From the NCBI GenBank assembly GCA_012522345.1, contig JAAYKO010000033.1:1-33497 (forward strand): a stretch of 33,497 nucleotides of DNA, in the 5' to 3' direction. The translations under genes and the position numbers were made by a program. The stretch comes from Acholeplasmataceae bacterium. GTDB taxonomy: Bacteria > Bacillota_I > Bacilli_A > Acholeplasmatales > UBA5453. A model generated the notes under the pieces. The model was not told the DNA's origin, did no database searches, and saw only the letters and a program-made list of their open reading frames with translations. Below are positions 1 to 7,547 of the stretch, piece after piece. Within the stretch, counting starts at the first letter, position 1; every line of letters begins with the position of its first letter.

Positions 1-233
1 CTTTTACACTAATATTAAAAAAAATTATACCAACACCTTAATTATTTAATCATTAATTTTAACTAATTCTTTATATTTTTATTTTTTAGTTATATTTGAA
101 TAAATGCAAATGTCAACATGACTTATTAATTTGAAATATTAGTGAAACTAAGGTATTGTGAACTTTAAATGTGTTTGTAGACTTATTTTGATACAATTAA
201 GCACCCCTAATTGTTGGCTTTGTTAAGGTTTTT

Positions 234-485
234 TTAAGTAGTTCGTTTTGATTTGTTTATTTTAATAATTTTTATTATTGAATATATAACCAAAGAAATA
301 CTAATTAGAGCTATTAATATACTAGTTATCGAAACTATTATTGCATTTCTTTTAGTCATATAAGAATACCATTCTTTATATGTAATAACATAATTAATGT
401 GACTTATTGCTAATATTAAAGAAATGACTAACAGAATTAATGCTCCTATTACAAATAAAATAAACTTTGTTTGTTTTTTCCTCAT
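234..485 (-). CDS. Small hypothetical membrane protein (two predicted TM segments)
   Basis: 83-aa ORF with two hydrophobic stretches and a basic C-terminus; no family recognised. Confidence 0.5.
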   Translation of the reverse strand: MRKKQTKFILFVIGALILLVISLILAISHINYVITYKEWYSYMTKRNAIIVSITSILIALISISLVIYSIIKIIKINKSKRTT

Positions 486-530
486 TCAAAACCACTTCCA
501 ATCGTTTAACACCCATGGTAATTATACCAT

Positions 531-566
531 AAAAAAAGGCCAGATACACAAAATATCAAGCCTGTT
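531..566 (-). terminator. Rho-independent terminator downstream of tRNA-Ser
   Basis: Minus strand AGGCttGATA...TATCtgGCCT followed by TTTTTTT. Confidence 0.6.
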
Positions 567-578
567 TTAAAAAAATAA

Positions 579-667
579 TGGCGGAGAAAGAGGGATTTGA
601 ACCCTCGCGGTTTTTACACCCTACGAGCTTTCCAAGCCCGCCCCTTCAGCCTCTTGGGTATTTCTCC
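579..667 (-). tRNA. tRNA-Ser(GGA), class II with long variable arm, CCA encoded
   Basis: Minus strand GGAGAAA...TTTCTCC acceptor stem, discriminator G then CCA; anticodon loop CTTGGAAAG; GGTTCAAATCC T-arm. Confidence 0.93.
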
Positions 668-693
668 TTACTTCTTTTCCAAAAATAATTATA

Positions 694-1758
694 TCATATT
701 TTTAAATCGCCTGGAACAATGAGTTTTGCTTTTCTAAAAATGACATCGATAATTAAAACTAAAATGATTGGTAAAGCAAATTGAAGTATTGCAATTGAAA
801 GAAATGCTTGAAAATTATAGCCCATTGCTTCTAATGTAGCAATTTGACCGACTAATCCACTCGTTCCCATGCCAGACCCAATATAATTCGTTTGAGTTTT
901 AAACACTAAGGTTGCAAGAGGACCTAGTATAGCTGATGTAATAATTGTGGGAAGCCAAATAATTGGCTTTTTTAAGATGTTTTTAAATTGTAACATACTT
1001 GTCCCAAAAGCGATGCCTAAAACAGTTCCAACACCATTGTCTTTTCTACTCATTATCGCAAAGCCAAGCATCTGTACACTGCAACCGACAACCGCTGCTC
1101 CACCTGCAATTCCACCAAGGCTAATAGAAATAGCTATTGCAGCACTACTAATTGGCATTGTAAGAAACATTCCCATAAACACTGCTATTATAACACCACT
1201 TAAAAATGGTTGGTAATAAGTTGCACGATCAATAAAGGTACTTAAAAATTGCATTGTTTTTGTAATTGGAAAACCAACTAAAAACGCAACAATGAAAGCA
1301 ACTATCGCGCCAGAAAGCGGAATTAAAATTATATCGACTGGTGTCTTTTTCCTAAAAACATATTTGAAAACAAAATAGACACTAATTACACAAAAATAGG
1401 CTACCATTGGATCTTTTAATGCTTCTCCGTTGGGTAGATATCTAAAAGCTGTTGCAATAGCACCTGCAATTGCAGCACTAACTAATTTTAAACCATCTAG
1501 TTTGAGCGTAAAAGCCATCCCAATTCCAATTCCAACACCTAATGAACTCTTTAAAATGCTTGCTAATAAAACAATATAATTACCAAGGATTTCAAAGGCA
1601 CTGATTTGATGGATTAAAACTCCTATTTGTTCAATAATGACTCCAACAATCAATGTTCCAAAAAGCCCAAACGCCATTCCATTAAATGATACAACAAGAA
1701 AGTCTAAAAACTTTTTAAAGTTTGTTTTTTCCTTGATTTCTAATGTTTTATTCTCCAT
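694..1758 (-). CDS. PTS EIIC-like integral membrane protein (PTS_EIIC_2-type family)
   Basis: 354 aa, about 9-10 TM segments, glycine-rich motif YIGSGMGTSGLVGQ; resembles EIIC-only membrane proteins. Confidence 0.65.
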   Translation of the reverse strand: MENKTLEIKEKTNFKKFLDFLVVSFNGMAFGLFGTLIVGVIIEQIGVLIHQISAFEILGNYIVLLASILKSSLGVGIGIGMAFTLKLDGLKLVSAAIAGAIATAFRYLPNGEALKDPMVAYFCVISVYFVFKYVFRKKTPVDIILIPLSGAIVAFIVAFLVGFPITKTMQFLSTFIDRATYYQPFLSGVIIAVFMGMFLTMPISSAAIAISISLGGIAGGAAVVGCSVQMLGFAIMSRKDNGVGTVLGIAFGTSMLQFKNILKKPIIWLPTIITSAILGPLATLVFKTQTNYIGSGMGTSGLVGQIATLEAMGYNFQAFLSIAILQFALPIILVLIIDVIFRKAKLIVPGDLKI

Positions 1759-2566
1759 CAGTTTCTCCTAAATCATCAACACTTTTGAAAAATGTTTTTA
1801 ATCTTTCATTAAAGAGACGCGGATTGTCTAAAAAAACTATTTGTTTAGCATCGTTGTAGCCTTCAACAGTTGTTAGAGGAACTTTTTGCTCATATTGAAG
1901 TGAGGCGTCTTTAATTATTCCTAAATCAAATTCACCACAGACAACATATGTCGGATATTTAGTTTTTTGCTCGCCAAGATGATAAAATCTTTTTAAATTT
2001 TTCTTAACAAAGACACTTCTCCGGCTAAAACCAATCATACTTTGGGCAAAAAGAGTTTGCGCTTGTAGTTTAAGGGCACTTTTTTCGACATAATAATTCT
2101 TATATTTCCCAAAGGCAAATAACCAAAAGAAAAAGAGTTTTAATTTTGTTAAAAATTGCGATTCATAAAATGCTTTATACGAATCATGAAAAATCGAAAA
2201 ACTTGAGACAACTACGGCACTTAAGATTTTATTTGAGAATATTTGGCCAAAAGCTTGAGCGACTAAAGCTCCTTCTGAAACACCTATTAGATGAGTTTTT
2301 GCAATATTTTCTCGATCTAAAATTAATTTAATAACTTCAGGCATATCATTGATTTTTACATTTTTTGAGTATTGACTTTTTCCATGTCCGGGCAAATCGA
2401 CTACTATCAGCTGATAAAGCCTTTTTAAGGCTAATACTTGGCTATCAAAAATTTTTCCACTTGAGGCATATGAATGAATCATCACAATAGTCGGTTTTGA
2501 CTCATTTTGAAAAATTGTATAGTAAATGCCACAGTCTTTGAATTTAATCGTTTGAGCTTTCATCAA
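1748..2566 (-). CDS. Alpha/beta hydrolase
   Basis: MIHSYASSGKIFDSQ, VVDLPGHGKS, GVSEGALVAQ nucleophile elbow. Confidence 0.8.
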   Translation of the reverse strand: MMKAQTIKFKDCGIYYTIFQNESKPTIVMIHSYASSGKIFDSQVLALKRLYQLIVVDLPGHGKSQYSKNVKINDMPEVIKLILDRENIAKTHLIGVSEGALVAQAFGQIFSNKILSAVVVSSFSIFHDSYKAFYESQFLTKLKLFFFWLFAFGKYKNYYVEKSALKLQAQTLFAQSMIGFSRRSVFVKKNLKRFYHLGEQKTKYPTYVVCGEFDLGIIKDASLQYEQKVPLTTVEGYNDAKQIVFLDNPRLFNERLKTFFKSVDDLGETDGE

Positions 2567-2645
2567 CTCACATCCTTAAATGTTAGTATATCATATTTTA
2601 AATGAATTTTATTCTTGTTATATCTAAAACCTGATAAAAAGTAAA

Positions 2646-2666
2646 AAAACCCTCATCAAGGGTTTT
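2646..2666 (-). terminator. Rho-independent terminator after the FMN reductase gene
   Basis: Minus strand AAAACCCT-TGATG-AGGGTTTT followed by T-run. Confidence 0.75.
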
Positions 2667-2684
2667 AGCTTACTTAATAACAGA

Positions 2685-3227
2685 TTAATTTCTAATTGAT
2701 TTAAATGCTTTAGTCCAAAGTTCGAGCTGTTCAATCATTTCAGCAAATAGCTCATATTGTAATTTTTGTGGTTTAAAATGTTTTTGAGGTTCAAAATCAT
2801 TAAAAATGCTAAAAAGAGTTTGTCTAGAGATATCAGCTACTTGGAGTTGACCCAAAATAGATCGTAAATGTTCAGCTGCTCTAGCCCCTCCCACTGCACC
2901 ATATGATACAATTGCAGCAGCTTTATTAGCAATACTATCATTAACCCAGTCTAAGGCACTTTTTAAAACACCTGGAATTGAATGATTGTATTCTGCAAGA
3001 ACAAAAATATAACCGTCAAATATTCTTAATCTATCATTAAATTTTTTTGCTATTTCTACACTGTCGTTATCACCGAAAAAAGACATTGGATAATCTTTCA
3101 AATCAACTATTTCATAATTATGATTATTTAATTTACGTGCTTCATCTAAAACCCAGTCACCGACCTGATCAGAAGATCGATTTTCTCTTGTTGTGCATAA
3201 CACGATTGCAAATTGTAATTTATCCAT
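2685..3227 (-). CDS. NADPH-dependent FMN reductase-like flavodoxin-fold oxidoreductase
   Basis: 180 aa; FVLAEYNHSIPGVLKSALDWV and VSYGAVGGARAAEHLR motifs typical of the FMN_red family. Confidence 0.85.
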   Translation of the reverse strand: MDKLQFAIVLCTTRENRSSDQVGDWVLDEARKLNNHNYEIVDLKDYPMSFFGDNDSVEIAKKFNDRLRIFDGYIFVLAEYNHSIPGVLKSALDWVNDSIANKAAAIVSYGAVGGARAAEHLRSILGQLQVADISRQTLFSIFNDFEPQKHFKPQKLQYELFAEMIEQLELWTKAFKSIRN

Positions 3228-3425
3228 ATTCTCACCAGAGTAAATAATATCTTTTTTTCTTCATAAATGCAAAACAAACACTCATTTATTTTATAATTAA
3301 GAGCATTTATTAGTTTGTTATTTATGTTTATATTTTATTTGTTGACATCTTTTATAATCATTATAATATTACCCATGGCTGCTGTGAGCTGTTTTCTCTT
3401 TTCTCTTAGCAAATTAAATATATAA

Positions 3426-3683
3426 TTAATTTCTTACGATTAAATCAATTTGTTTTTCTAAATTTATTAATTCAAGATTGTGTTTTTCTTCAATTGAATC
3501 TAAAAGATTCGTTTCTGCTAATAATCTAATTGTTTTTTTAAGACTATTTTTGGCAGCTTTCAATTGGGTAATTAAATCTTTACATCCTCGCTCTTGCTCA
3601 ATCATTTTTAAAATTCCACTTATCTGGCCATTAACTCTTTTGATTCGATTAATTATTTGGGGACTACACTTCATAATTTTCAC
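3426..3683 (-). CDS. CsoR/CstR/FrmR-family transcriptional repressor
   Basis: 85 aa; RIKRVNGQISGILKMIEQERGCKDLITQLKAAKNSL matches the family core; GGAGGAG RBS just upstream. Confidence 0.85.
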   Translation of the reverse strand: MKIMKCSPQIINRIKRVNGQISGILKMIEQERGCKDLITQLKAAKNSLKKTIRLLAETNLLDSIEEKHNLELINLEKQIDLIVRN

Positions 3684-3691
3684 TCCTCCTT

Positions 3692-3707
3692 ATACCCTCG
3701 AGGGTAT
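3692..3707. promoter_or_regulatory. Operator-like perfect palindrome ATACCC-TCGA-GGGTAT at the csoR-like gene promoter
   Basis: 16-bp perfect inverted repeat directly upstream of the csoR-like RBS; overlaps the last 2 nt of the proposed -10. Confidence 0.75.
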
Positions 3708-3734
3708 TTTACTATGAAAGTAAGTTTTTTTCAA
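3706..3734 (-). promoter_or_regulatory. Promoter of the csoR-like gene: TTGAAA-N17-TAAAAT
   Basis: Minus-strand -35 TTGAAA (3729-3734), 17-bp spacer, -10 TAAAAT (3706-3711). Confidence 0.6.
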
Positions 3735-3809
3735 TTTTAATTACTTATTAAAGCTTATTATTGGTTTATTTTTTCTCTTTTTTCTAAAATGAGCAAATTA
3801 TTTCTCTTA

Positions 3810-3829
3810 TATACCCCATATGGTATAAT
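3810..3829 (+). promoter_or_regulatory. Operator-like imperfect palindrome TATACCCCATATGGTATA overlapping an extended -10 (TGGTATAAT)
   Basis: Half-sites TATACC/GGTATA; TATAAT at 3824-3829 shares bases with the right half-site; upstream of the AhpF/TrxB-like gene. Confidence 0.65.
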
Positions 3830-3873
3830 TATAACGTAAATAATAATTATAGATTAAAAGAGGTGATGTATCT

Positions 3874-4857
3874 ATGTTTGATTTTGTCTTAGATCCACAG
3901 GTTAAAAAACAGCCTATTGAGCTTCTTGCCTTATATGATGTAATAATAATCGGAGCAGGACCTGGCGGATTAAATGCGGCTTTATATGCGAAAAGAAAAG
4001 GTTTAGACATCTTACTTATCACAAAAACTACTGGTGGACAACTTCTAAACACTAATTTAATTGATAACTATTTAGGCTTTAATAATATTTCAGGCGAAAA
4101 ACTAAGTCACGCCTTTATGGAACATATTATTAGTTTGGATGTTCCGCTCTTAGATGGCGTTAATGTCGAAAAAATAACTAAAGAAAACAATCAGTTTAAA
4201 CTCGTTTTAGATGATAAGCAAATCATTGAAACAAAAACTGTCATTATCGCAACTGGAGGGAATCCCCGTAAATTACGAGCTATTGGCGAAGAAGCCTTAA
4301 TCGGAAAAGGAGTTTCTTATTGTGCAATTTGTGATGGACCATTTTACAAAGACAAAGATGTTTTAGTCGTTGGAGGTGGAAATAGCGCTTTAGAGGCTGC
4401 TTTAGATTTAGCGAAAATCGCAAATTCAATTATGATTGTTCAACTTGAAGAATCCTTTACTGCTGATAAAATTTTGATTGACCAAATTATTCAAACTAAA
4501 AATATTCGTTATTCTTTGAATAGTGAAGTTAAAGAAATCATCGGTAAAGATGAAACTGTTGAACAAGTAAAATATGTTAACCGCGCTACTGGAGAAGAAA
4601 GTTTTGTTGCGGTAGATGGAGTTTTTATTGAGATCGGGGTAATTCCCAATAATAGTCTCATCAAAGAACTTGTTGAACTAAATCGTTTTGGAGAAATCAT
4701 TGTCGACAATGATCAAATGAGTTCTCTAAGCGGGATGTTTGCAGTCGGTGATGTTACAGATTTCCCATATAAACAGATTATTACAGCTGCCAGTCAAGGT
4801 GCTGTTGCGGCTTTATCCGCAAATAATTATATTAATAAAAAGGAGCAAGAAAAATGA
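3874..4857 (+). CDS. Thioredoxin reductase/AhpF-like FAD-NAD(P) disulfide reductase
   Basis: DVIIIGAGPGGLNAALYAKRKG; CAICDGPFYKDKDVLVVGGGNSALEAALDLA; GDVTDFPYKQIITAASQGAVAALSA (C-terminal region closer to AhpF than classical TrxB). Confidence 0.88.
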   Translation: MFDFVLDPQVKKQPIELLALYDVIIIGAGPGGLNAALYAKRKGLDILLITKTTGGQLLNTNLIDNYLGFNNISGEKLSHAFMEHIISLDVPLLDGVNVEKITKENNQFKLVLDDKQIIETKTVIIATGGNPRKLRAIGEEALIGKGVSYCAICDGPFYKDKDVLVVGGGNSALEAALDLAKIANSIMIVQLEESFTADKILIDQIIQTKNIRYSLNSEVKEIIGKDETVEQVKYVNRATGEESFVAVDGVFIEIGVIPNNSLIKELVELNRFGEIIVDNDQMSSLSGMFAVGDVTDFPYKQIITAASQGAVAALSANNYINKKEQEK

Positions 4858-5495
4858 ATAGATTATTAAATGAAGAGACAAGTACTCAAATTAAAGAAAT
4901 GTTAGATGAAATGAAAATGCCTTTAACATTGGTTTATTTCACAAAAGAAAATTGTGAAAACTGTGATTTAACGGCTAGACTGTTAGATGAAATAAAAAGT
5001 TTAAGTGATAAAATTATACTTGAAAAATATGATTTTGCTAAAGATAGTGAAATCTTTAAAAGGTATAATATTATTGGTGCGCCTAGTTATGTAATCCTAA
5101 ATCATGATGGACTAAAAACTGGTTCAACATTTTATGGTGTTCCTGCTGGTCATGAAATTAACACTTTGCTTTCCAACCTTTTAGATGTTAGTGAAGCTCA
5201 AGCGCTATACGATGATGCTTTAACGACTAAAATAAAAGCAATCGACAAACCTGTTAATCTTAAAGTGTTTGTAACGGTGTCTTGCCCTCATTGTCCTGGG
5301 GCAGCGATAAACGCTTCAAGATTAGCCCAACTCAACCCTAATATTACAGCTGAAGTTTATGAATCACAAAGTTTTTATGAACTAGCTAATAAATACCAAG
5401 TTTCAGGTGTTCCTAAGATTGTTATCAATGAGACTCAAACATTGATGGGTAATCAACCAGTTGATGCTTTCTTAACTGCAATCGACAAACTTTAA
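4854..5495 (+). CDS. Double thioredoxin-fold protein (PDO/AhpF N-domain-like), two CXXC motifs
   Basis: CENC in the first half, CPHC in the second, each followed by a cis-Pro-like motif (GAPSY, GVPKI); start overlaps the upstream stop. Confidence 0.8.
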   Translation: MNRLLNEETSTQIKEMLDEMKMPLTLVYFTKENCENCDLTARLLDEIKSLSDKIILEKYDFAKDSEIFKRYNIIGAPSYVILNHDGLKTGSTFYGVPAGHEINTLLSNLLDVSEAQALYDDALTTKIKAIDKPVNLKVFVTVSCPHCPGAAINASRLAQLNPNITAEVYESQSFYELANKYQVSGVPKIVINETQTLMGNQPVDAFLTAIDKL

Positions 5496-5505
5496 ATAAA
5501 ATTAG

Positions 5506-5532
5506 AAAAAGTCGCTGCGGCGACTTTTTTTC
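5506..5532 (+). terminator. Rho-independent terminator
   Basis: GTCGC-TGCG-GCGAC followed by TTTTTTTT. Confidence 0.9.
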
Positions 5533-5564
5533 TTGCATTTGTTGAATTAATTAGTAGCTATATT

Positions 5565-6862
5565 TTAACTGTTTGAATTAGACTTTTCTATTTTCGCTTT
5601 AGTGAGATACTTATACAATTCTTCTACTGCAAAATGCAGTTTGGTCACTAAAAACTCTTTTTCGTGTGAAAAGAAGTAATACGTTTCATTGTCTTTGCTA
5701 AAACTAACCCCTGAACCCCGACCAAAATAATTATATTCGACATGAACACTATAGTTCTCTAATGGCTCTTGCTTGAGCTCAAAGGTCTCACCATTACCTG
5801 CACCAACTATTTTAAAACCATTTAAATCATGGATAAGTTTGCCCTCACCAATTTGATAAAATCCTTTGCTGTTTGGTAGAGAGTTAATTTTTACATCATG
5901 TTCGAAGTAATATGTTTTGGCTTCAATTTCTTTTCTAACCTCTTCACGTTGCCATTCATACCAATCTGGAAGATGACTAAATTCAGTATTTCCGTTTAAT
6001 ACAGATAAACTGCCATCTAGATTTAACTGCCAACTCTTATTACACGAATCACATGTTATTAAATGATCTATTGTTGACATTTTTGCTTCGGTCTTACAAG
6101 CAGGGCATTTATACAAAACTAATTCCAAGCCTTCTGCTCGCCAGGGCTCTTTAATTATAATGTTGTTTTCTTTTTGCCAGCGATAATCATCATAAATAAA
6201 TGCCTCATTAATTTTATCATTAATCTCTTCATACGAGAGATTGGCAGCATCTTCTTTAGATATTATATAAGTTAGTGTTGCAGTAGGATTAATTTTACGT
6301 TTTTTCAAGTTCCACACAGGTTGTACTAAATGATTACCATGTGTAATTAAGGTTGCAACTGGCACCTTTAAATATTTAATTAACTTCCCTAAGCTAGCTG
6401 GTAAAATTGCAGTAGTTCCAACATGAGAATAACGCGCTTCAGGATAAATCATACAGATGTGTTTTAAATCTTCAACACTTCTTTTAACTTGTTTGACAGT
6501 TTTGATGTCGTTAATAAATTTCCGCTTACCAAAACAACCTACCTCTCGCATTATTTTTTCTCGGTTAATAAAACCATCAATAGCGACAACATATGTAGCA
6601 CGACGAGGAAAGATAGCTCTTGTCGCCACCTTAAAATCATAAAACGAGTTATGATTGCAAAGTAAAATATAAGGCTCTTTTTTAAAGGTTTCATCTTAAC
6701 TTTAGTAACTTTTAGTTTTCGCTTTATTGTTTCTGGAAAAGCAATCAACCAAATTAGGGGTAATAATAATTTGCATTGTTTTTTTACTGGCTTGTTAAAA
6801 TCAAACCGTGGCATCTTATTGACCTCACTAAATGGTCTTTTTACTATTTGTTTTATTTTCAT
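5565..6862 (-). pseudogene. PlsC-like acyltransferase with C-terminal zinc-ribbon, split over two frames (frameshift near 6677-6683)
   Basis: Frame of 6551..6925 supplies MKIKQIVKRPFSEVNK...KVKMKPLKK; frame of 5565..6629, extended upstream, supplies EPYILLCNHNSFYDFKVATRAIFPRRATYVVAIDGF, including the NHxSxxD acyltransferase motif. Upstream RBS GAGG. May be functional if frameshifting occurs. Confidence 0.75.
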
Positions 6863-7001
6863 TAATTTAACCTCATTAAATGAAACATTTTTTTCAAAAT
6901 AAAATTTGTAATTTAATTTTACCACTAAACCATTTTAAAGTTAACCAATTACTAATTTCTTTTTTTAAAATTGCTAATATCACATATTTTAGAGAGCATG
7001 A

Positions 7002-7019
7002 AGATAACTAGTGTTATCT
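7002..7019 (-). repeat. Subterminal hairpin AGATAAC-ACTA-GTTATCT, candidate right-end hairpin of the IS200/IS605 remnant
   Basis: 7-bp perfect stem with 4-nt loop, 23 nt downstream of the tnpB-remnant stop codon. Confidence 0.5.
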
Positions 7020-7041
7020 CGTTAAATAAACAATAGTTATT

Positions 7042-7260
7042 CTAGCTGAATAAATATGCTCGTTTGGGTGTGTTCAAACTGCTATTTCCTATCCATAAGG
7101 CATCGGGGTTACTTTTTCTAATAATATTAAGTGCAGCATTTAAATCTGCATTGATTAATTGACCGCTTTTATTTTGATAAAGGCCTCTTTTGATTCTTTT
7201 ACCACTAAACTCTCTCTTAGTTATATGATTTGTGCATTCTAATTTCACCTCCATTCTACA
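7042..7260 (-). mobile_element. Degenerate IS200/IS605-family tnpB remnant, probably internally deleted
   Basis: FSGKRIKRGLYQNKSGQLINADLNAALNIIRKSNPDALW matches the C-terminal TnpB region; preceded by GGAGGTG RBS and a short tnpB-start-like ATG CAC AAA TCA TAT AAC. Confidence 0.75.
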
Positions 7261-7423
7261 AATATATTATATCATATAAACGGCTTTGTAGAGCGATGAA
7301 ATTAATAAAAATTAACTGGATAAAATTAATATAAATCAATTGGATTAAAGAAGTTATATTAGTTAATTTGATAAAACCTCAAGTGTTTATTTCATTAAAA
7401 AAAGACGTTTTTTCCTAGTTAAT

Positions 7424-7447
7424 AAAAAAACTACCGTTTAAGGTAGT
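7424..7447 (-). terminator. Rho-independent terminator after tRNA-Leu
   Basis: ACTACC-TTAAAC-GGTAGT followed by T-run on the minus strand. Confidence 0.8.
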
Positions 7448-7461
7448 AAATGTTATTTTTG

Positions 7462-7544
7462 TGCCCGAGGCCGGACTCGAACCGGCATGCCTTATGGGCG
7501 CTTGATTTTGAGTCAAGTTCGTATACCAATTTCGACACTCGGGC
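7462..7544 (-). tRNA. tRNA-Leu(CAA), class II; CCA not encoded
   Basis: Minus strand GCCCGAG...CTCGGGC acceptor; anticodon stem-loop CTTGA-CTCAAAA-TCAAG; long variable arm; GGTTCGAGTCC T-arm; discriminator A followed by CAA. Confidence 0.93.
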
Positions 7545-7547
7545 ATC

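Noticed and set aside
1-233. AT-rich segment without ORFs at the window start
   Set aside because: No RNA, repeat or protein signature that I could support
947-1216. Plus-strand ORF of 89 aa
   Set aside because: Antisense inside the well-supported EIIC-like gene; composition is a mirror of its TM codons
2146-2331. Plus-strand ORF of 61 aa, and similar antisense ORFs (3047..3247, 3478..3717, 4509..4709, 16160..16378, 18374..18607, 18463..18648, 19287..19511, 23322..23510, 23959..24204, 24928..25140, 26023..26256, 29169..29444, 29548..29757, 31351..31539, 31907..32131)
   Set aside because: All lie on the opposite strand of confidently identified genes and show no independent motif or RBS support
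3273-3319. Inverted repeat AACAAAC...GTTTGTT upstream of the FMN reductase gene
   Set aside because: Only 7-bp arms about 33 nt apart in very AT-rich DNA; expected by chance
3807-4052. Minus-strand ORF of 81 aa
   Set aside because: Antisense to the reductase start and spans the operator/promoter region; no recognisable family
7300-7380. Loose repeats resembling AATTAACTGGATAAAATTAA
   Set aside because: Imperfect, irregularly spaced and AT-rich; insufficient for a CRISPR or iteron call
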